64,000 nucleotides of DNA, taken from the NCBI RefSeq assembly GCF_029968035.1, contig NZ_JASCIQ010000026.1, forward strand, positions 1 to 64,000, written 5' to 3'. A model generated the notes under the pieces. That model was not told where the DNA came from, did not search any database, and saw only the letters and a program-made list of their open reading frames with translations. This DNA comes from Streptomyces cavernicola (GTDB lineage Bacteria > Actinomycetota > Actinomycetes > Streptomycetales > Streptomycetaceae). This document shows, in pieces, positions 17,122-25,672 of the stretch. The first letter of the stretch is position 1; each line of letters starts with the position of its first letter. A program made the translations under genes and the position numbers.

Positions 17122-17960
17122 GAGCGGCTCGCCTCCTCCGCGGGGCCCCGCCGGTTCTCGGCGCTGTCGGCGCTCTCGACGCCGCCCCGCTTGCTCAGGA
17201 AGCGCGTCATCCGCTCCCTCTTGTCCTGGCCCTCGAACAGCACGGCCTGCGCGAGGTCGTCGGCCACCGGGTGCGCGCCGGGGGCGTCGACCACGAGCTT
17301 GGTCAGCCGCAGCGCGGTCGCCGAGGAGCGCGCCATCCGGTCGAGCAACGCATGGGCGCGCTCGGTCAGTTCGTCCGCCGGCACCACGTCCATGACCAGG
17401 CCCGTGGCGAGCGCCGCAGCCGCGTCGAGCGTGCGCCCGGCGAGCAGCACCTGCTTGGCCACCGACTCGCCGACCAGCTCCGGCAGCCGCCAGGAGGCGC
17501 CGGCCGCGGCGAGGATGCCCAGGCCCGGCTCCGGGTTGCCGAAGACCGCGTCGGGCCCGGCGACCCGGATGTCGCAGGCGTACGACAGCTCGGCGCCGCC
17601 GCCCAGCGCCCAGCCGTCGACCGCGGCGACGGTCGGCATGGGCAGCCGCCGCACCCGCTCGAACAGCCGGCTGTTGATGCCCCGCAGGGCGTCGTCCCGG
17701 CCGCGCGCGAGGAGCTCGGCTATGTCGGCGCCGCCCGCGAAGACCCCGCCGTGCCCGGTGAGCAGCAGCAGTCTGGGGTTGCGCTCCAACTCCTCGCACA
17801 CCGCGTGCAGTTCGTCGATCATCCGCCCGCTGATGGCGTTGCGGGCCTCGGGTCGGTGCAGGGTCACCACGACCCGGTCGGCGCGCTCCTCGACCAGCAG
17901 CGTCTCGTACTCCTGCAGGTGGGGAGCCTCCGCTCCGCCTGTGCTCTGCACGCCGCTCAT
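17118..17960 (-). CDS. Enoyl-CoA hydratase/isomerase (PaaF/PaaG type)
   Basis: 280 residues, crotonase fold. It could act as the 2,3-dehydroadipyl-CoA hydratase (PaaF) or the ring-opening isomerase (PaaG); only one such gene is in this operon, so the role is not fixed. The oxyanion-hole motifs are VFAGGADIAEL and DGWALGGGAELSYACDIR, and NPEPGLGILAAAGA carries a conserved Glu. ATGA overlaps on both sides tie it to the thiolase and dehydrogenase. The C-terminal KRGGVESADSAENRRG tail is unstructured. Confidence 0.88.
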   Translation of the reverse strand: MSGVQSTGGAEAPHLQEYETLLVEERADRVVVTLHRPEARNAISGRMIDELHAVCEELERNPRLLLLTGHGGVFAGGADIAELLARGRDDALRGINSRLFERVRRLPMPTVAAVDGWALGGGAELSYACDIRVAGPDAVFGNPEPGLGILAAAGASWRLPELVGESVAKQVLLAGRTLDAAAALATGLVMDVVPADELTERAHALLDRMARSSATALRLTKLVVDAPGAHPVADDLAQAVLFEGQDKRERMTRFLSKRGGVESADSAENRRGPAEEASRS

Positions 17961-19189
17961 ACCCGCTCCACCAGCATCGCGACGCCCTGGCCGACTCCGA
18001 CGCAGAGCGTGGCCAGGCCCCTGCGGGCGTCCTCGCGCTCCAGGCGGCCGAGGAGGGTGAGCAGGATGCGGGCGCCGGAGCAGCCGAGCGGGTGGCCGAG
18101 TGCGATGGCGCCACCGTCCGCGTTGACCCTCGCCTCGTCCAGGCCGAGGCGGCGGGTGACCGCGAGCGCCTGGGCGGCGAAGGCCTCGTTCAGCTCGACG
18201 GCGTCCAGGTCGGCGGCCTTCCAGCCGGCGCGGGCCAGCGCCTTCTCCGTGGCCGGGACGGGGCCGAGGCCCATGAGGTTGGGCTGGAGGCCGGCTGAGG
18301 CGGAGGTGACCACGCGGGCCCGGGGCGTCAGCCCGTACCGCTCGATGGCTGCCGCGCTCGCCACGACCAGTGCGGCAGCGCCGTCGGACAGCGGGGAGGA
18401 GGAGCCGGCGGTGACGATGCCGTCCTTGCGGAAGATCGTGCGCAGCGTGCCGAGCTTGTCCAGCGTGGTGCCGGGGCGCGGGCCCTCGTCGCGGGTCACC
18501 TCGCCGTCCTTGACGGGCACCGGCACGATCTCCCGGTCGAAGTGCCCGGCCTGCTGGGCGGCTACGGCGCGCTGGTGGCTGCGGAGCGCGAAGGCGTCGG
18601 ACTCCGCGCGGGTGATGCCGTCCAGGGCGGCGACCTCCTCGGCGGTCTCGCCCATCGAGAGCGTGGTCTTGGCGGTCTCCGGGCCGGCGCCGGTCACCTC
18701 GCGGTCGGCCGCGGCGAAGCGCGGGTTGGTGAAGCGCCAGCCGAGGGACGTGTCGTGCACCTCGCCCGGCTTGGCCCACGGGGTGCCGGGCTTGGCCATC
18801 ACCCAGGGGGCGCGGGTCATCGACTCCACGCCGCCCGCCACCACCAGCTCGGCCTCGCCGCCGCGGATGGCCTGCGCGGCGGAGGCGACCGCGGTCAGGC
18901 CGGAGGCGCAGAGCCGGTTGACGGTGTAGCCGGGCACCGAGTCCGGGAGTCCGGCGAGCAGCACGGCCATCCGCGCCACGTCCCGGTTGTCCTCGCCGGC
19001 CTGGTTGGCCGCGCCCAATATGACCTCGTCGATCGCCTCCGCCGGGGCGCCGCTGCGGCGCACGGCCTCGCCGACCACCAGCGCGGCCAGGTCGTCCGGG
19101 CGTACGGAGGCCAGCGCGCCGCCGTACCGGCCCTGGGGGGTGCGGGCGCCGTCGACCAGATAGACCTCGTCAAGAACCTTGTCAGGCAC
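17957..19189 (-). CDS. paaJ: Thiolase, beta-ketoadipyl-CoA thiolase type
   Basis: 410 residues, degradative thiolase; here it should cleave 3-oxoadipyl-CoA (and perhaps the 5,6-dehydro form) to succinyl-CoA and acetyl-CoA. Active-site features: acylated Cys in NRLCASGLTAV, NEAFAAQAL, GHPLGCSGAR, and the final Cys in CVGVGQGVAMLVERV. The GTG at 19189 overlaps the paaN stop by eight bases and has GAGGGGAAC upstream; the frame is open further upstream but the conserved sequence begins at DKVLDEVYLVDGARTP. The general acetyl-CoA acetyltransferase annotation is an alternative; context favours the paa role. Confidence 0.9.
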   Translation of the reverse strand: MPDKVLDEVYLVDGARTPQGRYGGALASVRPDDLAALVVGEAVRRSGAPAEAIDEVILGAANQAGEDNRDVARMAVLLAGLPDSVPGYTVNRLCASGLTAVASAAQAIRGGEAELVVAGGVESMTRAPWVMAKPGTPWAKPGEVHDTSLGWRFTNPRFAAADREVTGAGPETAKTTLSMGETAEEVAALDGITRAESDAFALRSHQRAVAAQQAGHFDREIVPVPVKDGEVTRDEGPRPGTTLDKLGTLRTIFRKDGIVTAGSSSPLSDGAAALVVASAAAIERYGLTPRARVVTSASAGLQPNLMGLGPVPATEKALARAGWKAADLDAVELNEAFAAQALAVTRRLGLDEARVNADGGAIALGHPLGCSGARILLTLLGRLEREDARRGLATLCVGVGQGVAMLVERV

Positions 19190-20948
19190 GGGAGTTCCCC
19201 TCGGTCGCGGCAGAACCGGCACGCTCGGCAGGCGTGGCAGGCGTGGTGGGTGCCGCGATGTGGCGGCGCGACTGCAGGACGTCGAAGCGGCCGGTGATGA
19301 ACGCCGAGTCGGTGAGCGTCGCGGAGGCGGCCGGGTTGGCGGCGCTGCCGTGGAAGTCGCTGAACGCGGCGGTCTGGTTGGGGAACACCGCTCCGCACAG
19401 GTTCTCCGAGAGGTGCACGCCCGCCTCCAGGGCGGCGGACCGGGCGGCCGCGAGGACGTCCTCGCCGGTGGCGTGCACGGTCGCGGTCAGCGCGCCGTGG
19501 GCACGGACCGTCTCGGTGAGGAGGCGCAGGCTGTGCGCGGTGGAGTCGGTGGCGATCACGAAGGAGATCGGGCCGAACCACTCCCGGGTGAAGGTCTCCC
19601 GGTCGTCCGCGTCCGCCGCGTCGAGCAGCGCGACCTGCGGCGTACGCATCGTGGCGCCCTCGTACTGCGGGTGCTGCAGGGTCTGCGAGGCGTGGACGGG
19701 CTTGCCCAGGCCTGCCGCCGCGTCGAGCCGCTCGTTCACCGAGGCGCTGACGATCGCGCCGAGTGTGCCCGCGGCCCGCTCCGGATCGCCGAGCAGCTTG
19801 TCGAGGGCGCCCGCGAGATCCTCGGCGAACTCGGCTGCCGTACGCGGGCCTTGGTCCGTGGTGATCCCGTCCCGGGGGATCAGGAGGTTCTGCGGGGTGG
19901 TGCACATCTGGCCGCTGTACAGGGACAGCGAGAAGGCGAGGTTGCGCAGCAGGCCCTTGTAGTCGTCGGTGGAGTCGAGGACGACGGTGTTCAGGCCGGC
20001 CTTCTCCGTGTAGACCACGGCCTGGCGGGCGTTGTCCTCCAGCCAGTTGCCGAACTCCTTGGAGCCGGTGAAGTCCACGACCCGGACGTCCGGGTGCAGG
20101 GCGAGCTCGGCGGCGGTGCGCTGCCCGGGGCCCTCGGTGGCGAGGAGCACCACGTCCGGGTCGAAGCCCGCCTCGGCGAGCACCTCGCGCGCGATGCGCA
20201 CGGTGACGGCGAGCGGCAGCACGGCGCCCGGATGCGGCTTGACGACGACCGGGTTGCCGGTGACCAGGCCGGCGAACAGGCCTGGGTAGCCGTTCCAGGT
20301 GGGGAAGGTGTTGCAGGCCACGAGCAGGTTGATGCCACGGCCGACCGGGGTGAAGGTCTTCTCCATCACCAGCGCGTCGCCCTTGCGCTGCGGCTTGGTC
20401 CAGCGGGCGGTCGCCGGGAGCTTCTTCTGCTCGGCCCAGGCGTACGCCACCGCCTCCAGGCCGCGGTCCTGCGCATGCGGCCCGCCGGCCTGGAAGGCCA
20501 TCACGAAGGGCTGGCCGGTGGTGTGGTGCACGGCGTGCGCGATCTCGAAGCTCGCGGCGTTGAGCCGCGCGAGGATCTCGGCGGCGACGCCCGCGCGCTC
20601 GTCCGCACCCGCCGCCCGCCAGGCAGGGGCGGCCGCCTTGGCCGCGGTCACCGCCTCCTCGGGCGTGACCTGCGGGTATGCGACGCCCAGCGGGAAGCCG
20701 TACGGGGACTGCTCGCCCGGCGAGACCGTCCCGCTCCGGGGGTGGCCGGGGAGCTCGAAGGCGGCGTCGAGCAGGGCGCGGAAGGCGGCCTCGCCCGCGG
20801 GTGCCGCCTCGGCGCCGTAGACCTTGGGGCTCGGGGACTCCGCATACGCCGACCAGTGGTCGCGCTCGCTCGCGGCGGCGACCGCCTGCTTCAGCAGGTC
20901 CTGGTGGCGGGCGAAGAAGTCGGTGCGCTCGCTGGGGGTCTCGGACAA
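19182..20948 (-). CDS. paaN: Phenylacetate degradation aldehyde dehydrogenase PaaN
   Basis: 588 residues, aldehyde dehydrogenase superfamily. It should oxidise the ring-opened semialdehyde made from oxepin-CoA. Catalytic Cys is in SLYSGQMCTTPQN; VACNTFPTWNGYPGLFAGLVTG and VVKPHPGAVLPLAV belong to the cofactor site. Unlike E. coli PaaZ (about 680 residues) there is no C-terminal MaoC-type hydratase domain. The TTG at 20948 is preferred because AAGAGGTGG lies six bases upstream; a GTG at 20972 lacks a ribosome binding site. First gene of the paaN-thiolase-hydratase-dehydrogenase operon, divergent from paaI-paaK. Confidence 0.88.
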   Translation of the reverse strand: MSETPSERTDFFARHQDLLKQAVAAASERDHWSAYAESPSPKVYGAEAAPAGEAAFRALLDAAFELPGHPRSGTVSPGEQSPYGFPLGVAYPQVTPEEAVTAAKAAAPAWRAAGADERAGVAAEILARLNAASFEIAHAVHHTTGQPFVMAFQAGGPHAQDRGLEAVAYAWAEQKKLPATARWTKPQRKGDALVMEKTFTPVGRGINLLVACNTFPTWNGYPGLFAGLVTGNPVVVKPHPGAVLPLAVTVRIAREVLAEAGFDPDVVLLATEGPGQRTAAELALHPDVRVVDFTGSKEFGNWLEDNARQAVVYTEKAGLNTVVLDSTDDYKGLLRNLAFSLSLYSGQMCTTPQNLLIPRDGITTDQGPRTAAEFAEDLAGALDKLLGDPERAAGTLGAIVSASVNERLDAAAGLGKPVHASQTLQHPQYEGATMRTPQVALLDAADADDRETFTREWFGPISFVIATDSTAHSLRLLTETVRAHGALTATVHATGEDVLAAARSAALEAGVHLSENLCGAVFPNQTAAFSDFHGSAANPAASATLTDSAFITGRFDVLQSRRHIAAPTTPATPAERAGSAATEGNSRA

Positions 20949-21008
20949 GACATTCCACCTCTTGACAGGCACTTCGGATGCTGATTGTTTGATCGCGTCG
21001 TAACGCTA

Positions 21009-21022
21009 ACCGAATGTTCGGT
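21009..21022. promoter_or_regulatory. Putative PaaR-type operator between paaN and paaI
   Basis: ACCGAATGTTCGGT has perfect 6-bp arms around TG. It sits 60 bases from the paaN start and 26 bases before the GTG of paaI, in the only intergenic gap between the divergent paa operons. The shared form with 16120-16133 is ACCGnnnGTTCGGT. Confidence 0.6.
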
Positions 21023-21048
21023 CGGGCAGCAAGGGTGGTCGATTCCCT

Positions 21049-21600
21049 GTGGAAATCTCTGATTCCGGTCAGGTGGAGGGCGGGCCGGGGCTGTCCCCTG
21101 CGCCACGGGAGACCGGCCCTGAGCCGACCCGGACGGTGCGGGACACCGGCCCCGCGAAGCACACCCGCCCTGCGCAGGACACCCGCCCCGTGCAGGAGAC
21201 CGGCCCCGCGCAGGAGATGTTCGCCGCCGACCAGGCCTCGCAGCGGCTCGGCATCGAGCTGCTCGAAGCGGGCGAGGGCGCGGCGGTGCTCCGGATGACG
21301 GTGCGGAAGAACATGGTCAACGGGCACGGCATCGCCCACGGCGGCTATGTCTTCCTGCTCGCCGACACGGCCTTCGCCTGCGCGTGCAACAGCCACGGCC
21401 CGGTGACGGTGGCGGCCGGTGCGGACATCACGTTCGTCGCGCCCGTGGCCGATGGCGACGTACTGGTGGCGACGGCCGAGGAGCGCACCACCTACGGCCG
21501 GAGCGGAATCTACGACGTCAGCGTCCGGCGGGGCGAGGAAGTCATCGCGGAGTTCCGGGGGCGAAGCCGCGTGATCCGAAGTGTGGAGGAACGAGGATGA
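21049..21600 (+). CDS. paaI: Hydroxyphenylacetyl-CoA thioesterase PaaI
   Basis: Hotdog-fold thioesterase that hydrolyses dead-end phenylacetyl-CoA derivatives and frees CoA. The core (from about residue 57) has NGHGIAHGGYVFLLADTAFA, including the HGG motif and the catalytic Asp. The first 56 residues, encoded by three 18-bp direct repeats (about 21160-21216), read as TRPAQDTRPVQETGPAQE and are not part of the fold. If translation starts at the ATG at 21217 the protein has 127 residues, close to the usual PaaI length; the GTG at 21049 is the longest option. Its stop overlaps the paaK start as ATGA. Confidence 0.88.
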   Translation: MEISDSGQVEGGPGLSPAPRETGPEPTRTVRDTGPAKHTRPAQDTRPVQETGPAQEMFAADQASQRLGIELLEAGEGAAVLRMTVRKNMVNGHGIAHGGYVFLLADTAFACACNSHGPVTVAAGADITFVAPVADGDVLVATAEERTTYGRSGIYDVSVRRGEEVIAEFRGRSRVIRSVEERG

Positions 21601-22985
21601 GCACGATGGGCACGAAGGGCATGAAGGGCACGCCGAGCTCGACGGGCGGCAACCCGCCGGCCGCGGCCGGCGCGGGACAGCGCCTCGGCCCCCCGCTCCC
21701 CGACGAACTCCGGGACGCCGGTGAGCGGTTGAGCCACGAGGAGCTCAGGGAGCAGCAGCTCGCCCGCCTCCGGTCCACGCTCAAGCACGCGTACGACAAC
21801 GTCGAGCTGTACCGGAAGAAGTTCGACGCGGCCGGGGTGCGCCCCGAGGACTGCCGCAAGCTGGAGGATCTCGCGCGCTTCCCGTTCACCACCAAGGCCG
21901 ATCTGCGCGACACGTACCCCTTCGGGATGTTCGCCGTGCCCATGGAGGACGTCCGGCGCATCCACGCCTCCAGCGGCACCACCGGCCGCCCCACGGTCGT
22001 CGGTTACACGGACAACGACATCTCCATGTGGGCCGACGTCTTCGCCCGCTCGATCCGCGCCGCGGGCGGCCGCCCCGGCCACAAGGTCCACAACTCCTAC
22101 GGGTACGGCCTGTTCACCGGCGGTCTCGGCGCGCACTACGGCGCGGAGCGGGCCGGCTGCACGGTGATTCCCGCCTCCGGGGGCATGACCGCCCGCCAGG
22201 TGCAGATCATTCAGGACTTCAAGCCCGAGATCATCCTCGTCACGCCCTCGTACATGCTCACGCTGCTCGACGAGTTCGAGCGGCAGGGCATCGACCCGCG
22301 CAGTTCATCGCTGAAGATCGGCATCTTCGGCGCCGAGCCGTGGACGGAGGCGATGCGCCGGGAGATCGAGGAGCGCATGGACATCCACGCCGTCGACATC
22401 TACGGGCTCTCCGAGGTCATCGGCCCCGGCGTCGCCCAGGAGTGCGTGGACACCAAGGACGGGCTGCACATCTGGGAGGACCACTTCTTCCCCGAGATCG
22501 TCGACCCGATCAGCGGCGAGTCGCTGCCCGACGGGGCGGAGGGCGAGCTCACGTTCACCTCCCTCACCAAGGAGGCGCTGCCGATCATCCGCTACCGCAC
22601 CCGGGACCTGACCCGGCTGCTCCCCGGCACCGCGCGTGCGCCCTTCCGCCGGATGCAGAAGGTCACCGGACGCTGCGACGACATGATCATCCTGCGCGGC
22701 GTGAACCTGTTCCCCAGCCAGATCGAGGAGATCGTCCTCCGCACGCCCGGCGTCGCACCGCACTTCCAGCTGGAACTGACCCGCCGCGGCCGCATGGACC
22801 ACCTGACGGTACGGGTCGAGGCCCGCCCCGACACCGCTCCCGAACGGCGCGAGAGCGCCGCCGCGGAGATAGCCAAGTCGGTCAAGGACGGCGTCGGCGT
22901 CACGGTCGCGGTCGACATCGTGGACCCGGAGACCCTGATGCGCTCGATCGGCAAGATCAAGCGCATTGTGGACAACAGGGGCTGA
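21597..22985 (+). CDS. paaK: Phenylacetate-CoA ligase
   Basis: 462 residues, acyl-adenylate-forming enzyme that activates phenylacetate to phenylacetyl-CoA, the entry step of the pathway. ATP-binding P-loop is IHASSGTTGRPTVVGYT; YGLSEVIGPGVAQEC and the C-terminal hinge TGRCDDMIILRGVNLFPSQ with the late Lys in MRSIGKIKRIVDNRG match the family. The ATG overlaps paaI as ATGA and has GAGGAACGAGG upstream. The first 40 residues are Gly/Lys/Pro-rich and atypical. Transcribed away from paaN. Confidence 0.96.
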   Translation: MSTMGTKGMKGTPSSTGGNPPAAAGAGQRLGPPLPDELRDAGERLSHEELREQQLARLRSTLKHAYDNVELYRKKFDAAGVRPEDCRKLEDLARFPFTTKADLRDTYPFGMFAVPMEDVRRIHASSGTTGRPTVVGYTDNDISMWADVFARSIRAAGGRPGHKVHNSYGYGLFTGGLGAHYGAERAGCTVIPASGGMTARQVQIIQDFKPEIILVTPSYMLTLLDEFERQGIDPRSSSLKIGIFGAEPWTEAMRREIEERMDIHAVDIYGLSEVIGPGVAQECVDTKDGLHIWEDHFFPEIVDPISGESLPDGAEGELTFTSLTKEALPIIRYRTRDLTRLLPGTARAPFRRMQKVTGRCDDMIILRGVNLFPSQIEEIVLRTPGVAPHFQLELTRRGRMDHLTVRVEARPDTAPERRESAAAEIAKSVKDGVGVTVAVDIVDPETLMRSIGKIKRIVDNRG

Positions 22986-23057
22986 GAACGGGGGAGTTCG
23001 ACGCCGGGTCGTCCCTCGTGCCACGGTTCGCGGAGCGCGAGCGGGAGGGGCTAGTCG

Positions 23058-25319
23058 GTGGAGCAGCTGGGGCGGGCAGGGCTTGAGGCGGTGGGGGAGC
23101 GGCGCGACGAGGCGGTGCTCCCGCTGAGCGCCGCCTGGCGCGCGGTCATGGGGCTGGTTTCGGGCGACGAGGAGGCGGCGGCTGCGGTCGTACGAAGAGT
23201 CGCGGTCGTACGAGGTGAGGGCGGGCGAGGTCGGTCCGTTCCGGTCGAGGAGCTCAACGCCGAGTGGCACCGGCTGGCGGTCGAGAGCAGGGTCCTCGGT
23301 GAGGACGGCGCTTTCCTCGTCGACGCCGACGCTCCCGGCCGCCGCTGCATGTGCTGCACGCCGCCCAGGAGTTGGACTCGGGTACGGCTCGCTGAGGAGT
23401 GGGATCTCGTCGGAGTGCTGGGCGAACGGTTCGGGCGGATCGGGCGGATCGGGCAGTTCGGGGAGTTCGGGGAGTTCGGGGAGTTCGGGTTCGCAGGGCC
23501 ACCGGAGAAATCGGCGGAACCGGCGGAACCGGCGGAACCGGCGGAACCGGCGGAACTGGAGGAACTGGAGGAACCGGAGCGTCCGTGGGACTCGGTGCGT
23601 CAGGCATGGCCGGGATTCCTCACCCTCTCGACGGACGGCGGCACCCTCATAGGCGTGACCGCCGAGGCCGACGAGGTCCGGTTCGTGCTGGTCGAGCGCC
23701 TCGGGGAGTGGCTGGAGGCGTCCGCGAGGAAGGCGGCCCAGGAGGCTCCTGAGGAGCGGGAAGCAGCCTGGGCGGCGCTGTTTCGGGGGCCGGAGCCCTC
23801 GGCGAGGCTGTTGGAGAGGTGGGCGGACGGGCTGGCCCGCAACCCTGCCGCACCCGACGACGTGCGCGCCGGACTCGTGGGCCGTTCCCACCATGTTCTC
23901 TGGCACCCGCTGCCGCCCGCCGTCGTGGACGTGGCCATTGCGCACCCGGACAGGAAGGTGCGAACGCTGCTGGCCGAGGTGCAGCCGAACCTCACCGCCG
24001 ACCACTGGGAGCGCCTGGTCCTGGGCGAGCCGGAGCCGTCCCGCAACCGCTGGCTACTCGCCATGCTCGCAGCGGACCGGCGCGAGCAGCTCACCGAGAC
24101 CACCTACGAGGTCCTGGCCACGGATCCGTCCGCGCGGGTCCGAGCGGAGGCCGCCCGCCTGCACGGACTGCCGGTGCGGCTGCTGACCGCGCTGGCAGGG
24201 GACGCCGAATGGTCCGTACGAGGGGAGGCCTGCGGGCGGGCCTGGCCTCATCTGGGCGAGCAGGAGCGGCGCCGGCTGCTCGAGGATCCGTCGGGCAAGG
24301 TCCGGAGGGCGGCCCTGCTCCGGCACCACCAGGAGCATGTGATGTCCCGGTCGGTTTTCGACGCGGAGACGTCCGAGGGTCCCGGTGCCGGGGGCTCCGG
24401 TTCGGGGGACTCCGGTTCCAAGGCGTTCGGCGCACGCGCGGTGGAGGCCTGTCGTCTTGAGCGCGGCCTCGCCGAACACCTGGTCCGTGAAGGGGATCCG
24501 GCCCAGCGCGCCGCCCTCGCGCACAACGCGCACCTGGACCCGGACCTGGTCGTCCGCCTCGCCCGGGACCCCGACGACGGCGTCCGCTTCGCGGTCTCCA
24601 CGCGCCCCGACCTGACCGAGGAGCAACGCGCGGCCGTGGACATCGACTTCGCCTTCGACCCGCGAACCCGCAGCTTCGCGCTCGGCTGGGTCACCGCGCT
24701 GCACGGCGACCCGGAGTCCATGCGCCGCCTCGCCGCCTCCGCCCACCCGCTCGTACGCCGCAGCGTCGCCAGGGCGCGGCGACTGCCGCCGGACGTGGTC
24801 GAGGTCCTCGCCCGGGACGAGGACCGGGTCGTACAGCTCTTCCTCGCGGAGTCCTGCGACGACGCGCCCGCGGACATGCTGCTGCGGGTCTGGCAGTGGT
24901 GGACGGGCAGCCTCAGCACGCCCGACCGCCCGCACGGCCACCCCAACTTCCCGCGCGTGGGCATGCTCCGCCACGCCGCCGATCCGAACCCGCGCATGCG
25001 TCAACTGGCGCTGGACGACCCGGAGTCGACGGCCGACCTCGTCGAGCGCTTCAGCAGGGACGACAACGCGGAGGTACGGCGCCGGGCCGCGGTCGACCCC
25101 CGGCTGACGCCCGCGTCGGCGGTGCGGCTGCTCGACGACCCGCACAGCAGCGTGCGCGCCGCGGCCATCCGGCACCCCGGACTGCCGTCACGGGCCCTGA
25201 CCCGGCTGCTCCGGGGCGACGGCAGCGAAGAAGCCGCGCAGGCCACAGCCGCCCATCAGGCCCTGCCGGTCCGCGTCATGCGGCAGATGCTTCAGCGGAT
25301 CCGGGCGCTGAACTCCTAG
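23058..25319 (+). CDS. Large leucine-rich-repeat-variant (LRV)-like protein
   Basis: 753 residues, function unknown. From about residue 250 it is a solenoid of LRV/HEAT-like units with patterns such as LARNPAAPDDVRAGL, AHNAHLDPDLVVRLARDP, AVDPRLTPASAVRLLDDP and IRHPGLPSRALTRLL; such units bind proteins or nucleic acids. The N-terminal 240 residues include a Cys cluster (Cys97, Cys99, Cys100 in RRCMCC) and a low-complexity insert made by two 9-bp arrays: (G-E-F/G-R-I)n then (A-E-P)n. LRV proteins can carry an N-terminal iron-sulfur site, but a CxCC cluster alone is not enough to claim one. GTG at 23058 has GGGAGGGG upstream. No partner gene is obvious. Confidence 0.7.
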   Translation: MEQLGRAGLEAVGERRDEAVLPLSAAWRAVMGLVSGDEEAAAAVVRRVAVVRGEGGRGRSVPVEELNAEWHRLAVESRVLGEDGAFLVDADAPGRRCMCCTPPRSWTRVRLAEEWDLVGVLGERFGRIGRIGQFGEFGEFGEFGFAGPPEKSAEPAEPAEPAEPAELEELEEPERPWDSVRQAWPGFLTLSTDGGTLIGVTAEADEVRFVLVERLGEWLEASARKAAQEAPEEREAAWAALFRGPEPSARLLERWADGLARNPAAPDDVRAGLVGRSHHVLWHPLPPAVVDVAIAHPDRKVRTLLAEVQPNLTADHWERLVLGEPEPSRNRWLLAMLAADRREQLTETTYEVLATDPSARVRAEAARLHGLPVRLLTALAGDAEWSVRGEACGRAWPHLGEQERRRLLEDPSGKVRRAALLRHHQEHVMSRSVFDAETSEGPGAGGSGSGDSGSKAFGARAVEACRLERGLAEHLVREGDPAQRAALAHNAHLDPDLVVRLARDPDDGVRFAVSTRPDLTEEQRAAVDIDFAFDPRTRSFALGWVTALHGDPESMRRLAASAHPLVRRSVARARRLPPDVVEVLARDEDRVVQLFLAESCDDAPADMLLRVWQWWTGSLSTPDRPHGHPNFPRVGMLRHAADPNPRMRQLALDDPESTADLVERFSRDDNAEVRRRAAVDPRLTPASAVRLLDDPHSSVRAAAIRHPGLPSRALTRLLRGDGSEEAAQATAAHQALPVRVMRQMLQRIRALNS
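23430..23492 (+). repeat. 9-bp coding tandem array 1
   Basis: Seven units of the form TTCGGGNAG/ATCGGGCGG in frame, encoding G-R-I, G-Q-F and G-E-F tripeptides. Only 19 bases separate it from array 2. Confidence 0.9.
23512..23574 (+). repeat. 9-bp coding tandem array 2
   Basis: Five units of CGGCGGAAC followed by two of TGGAGGAAC, in frame, encoding A-E-P repeats then E-L-E. Copy number could vary by slippage without frameshift. Confidence 0.9.
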
Positions 25320-25672
25320 TCAAGGCAAGCGCGTTGCCGTGCTTGCCCGACCGGGCGTTGTCGTACCCGGGCAGTACGCTCGGCGACGCAGCGCCCCCGC
25401 CTCGACCGCCGTCGTATGGGCGTACGGAGACGACTCCCTGACGCGCCTGCGGGAAGCGGCGGGTGGGGTGGGATCGGCAGGCCGAGGCGTTACCGGAGTC
25501 GGCCCACCTGACGATCCGGGCGGAGGTGTACGGCGAGTTCCTCGTCGCGAACTGGCCGGTGCGCGGGACGAGTTCGTGGCGGCGGCACAGCGTGCGCGAC
25601 GGATCCGGCCGCCGGCCAGACCTTGCCCGGCGAGGGGTGCGCGGCCGCCTGGACCCGACGCCCCCGAACGCC
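25320..25672. other. 353-bp gap without a recognisable gene
   Basis: No intact gene found. Short stretches in two + frames look protein-like (for example VVWAYGDDSLTRLREA at about 25411-25458 and HLTIRAEVYGEFLVANWPV at about 25505-25561), which could mean a decayed gene with frameshifts, but I cannot name a family and high-GC DNA often gives such frames by chance. Confidence 0.3.

Noticed and set aside
23430..23574. Possible CRISPR array
   Set aside because: 9-bp units with no unique spacers and intact in-frame coding; it is a coding microsatellite.
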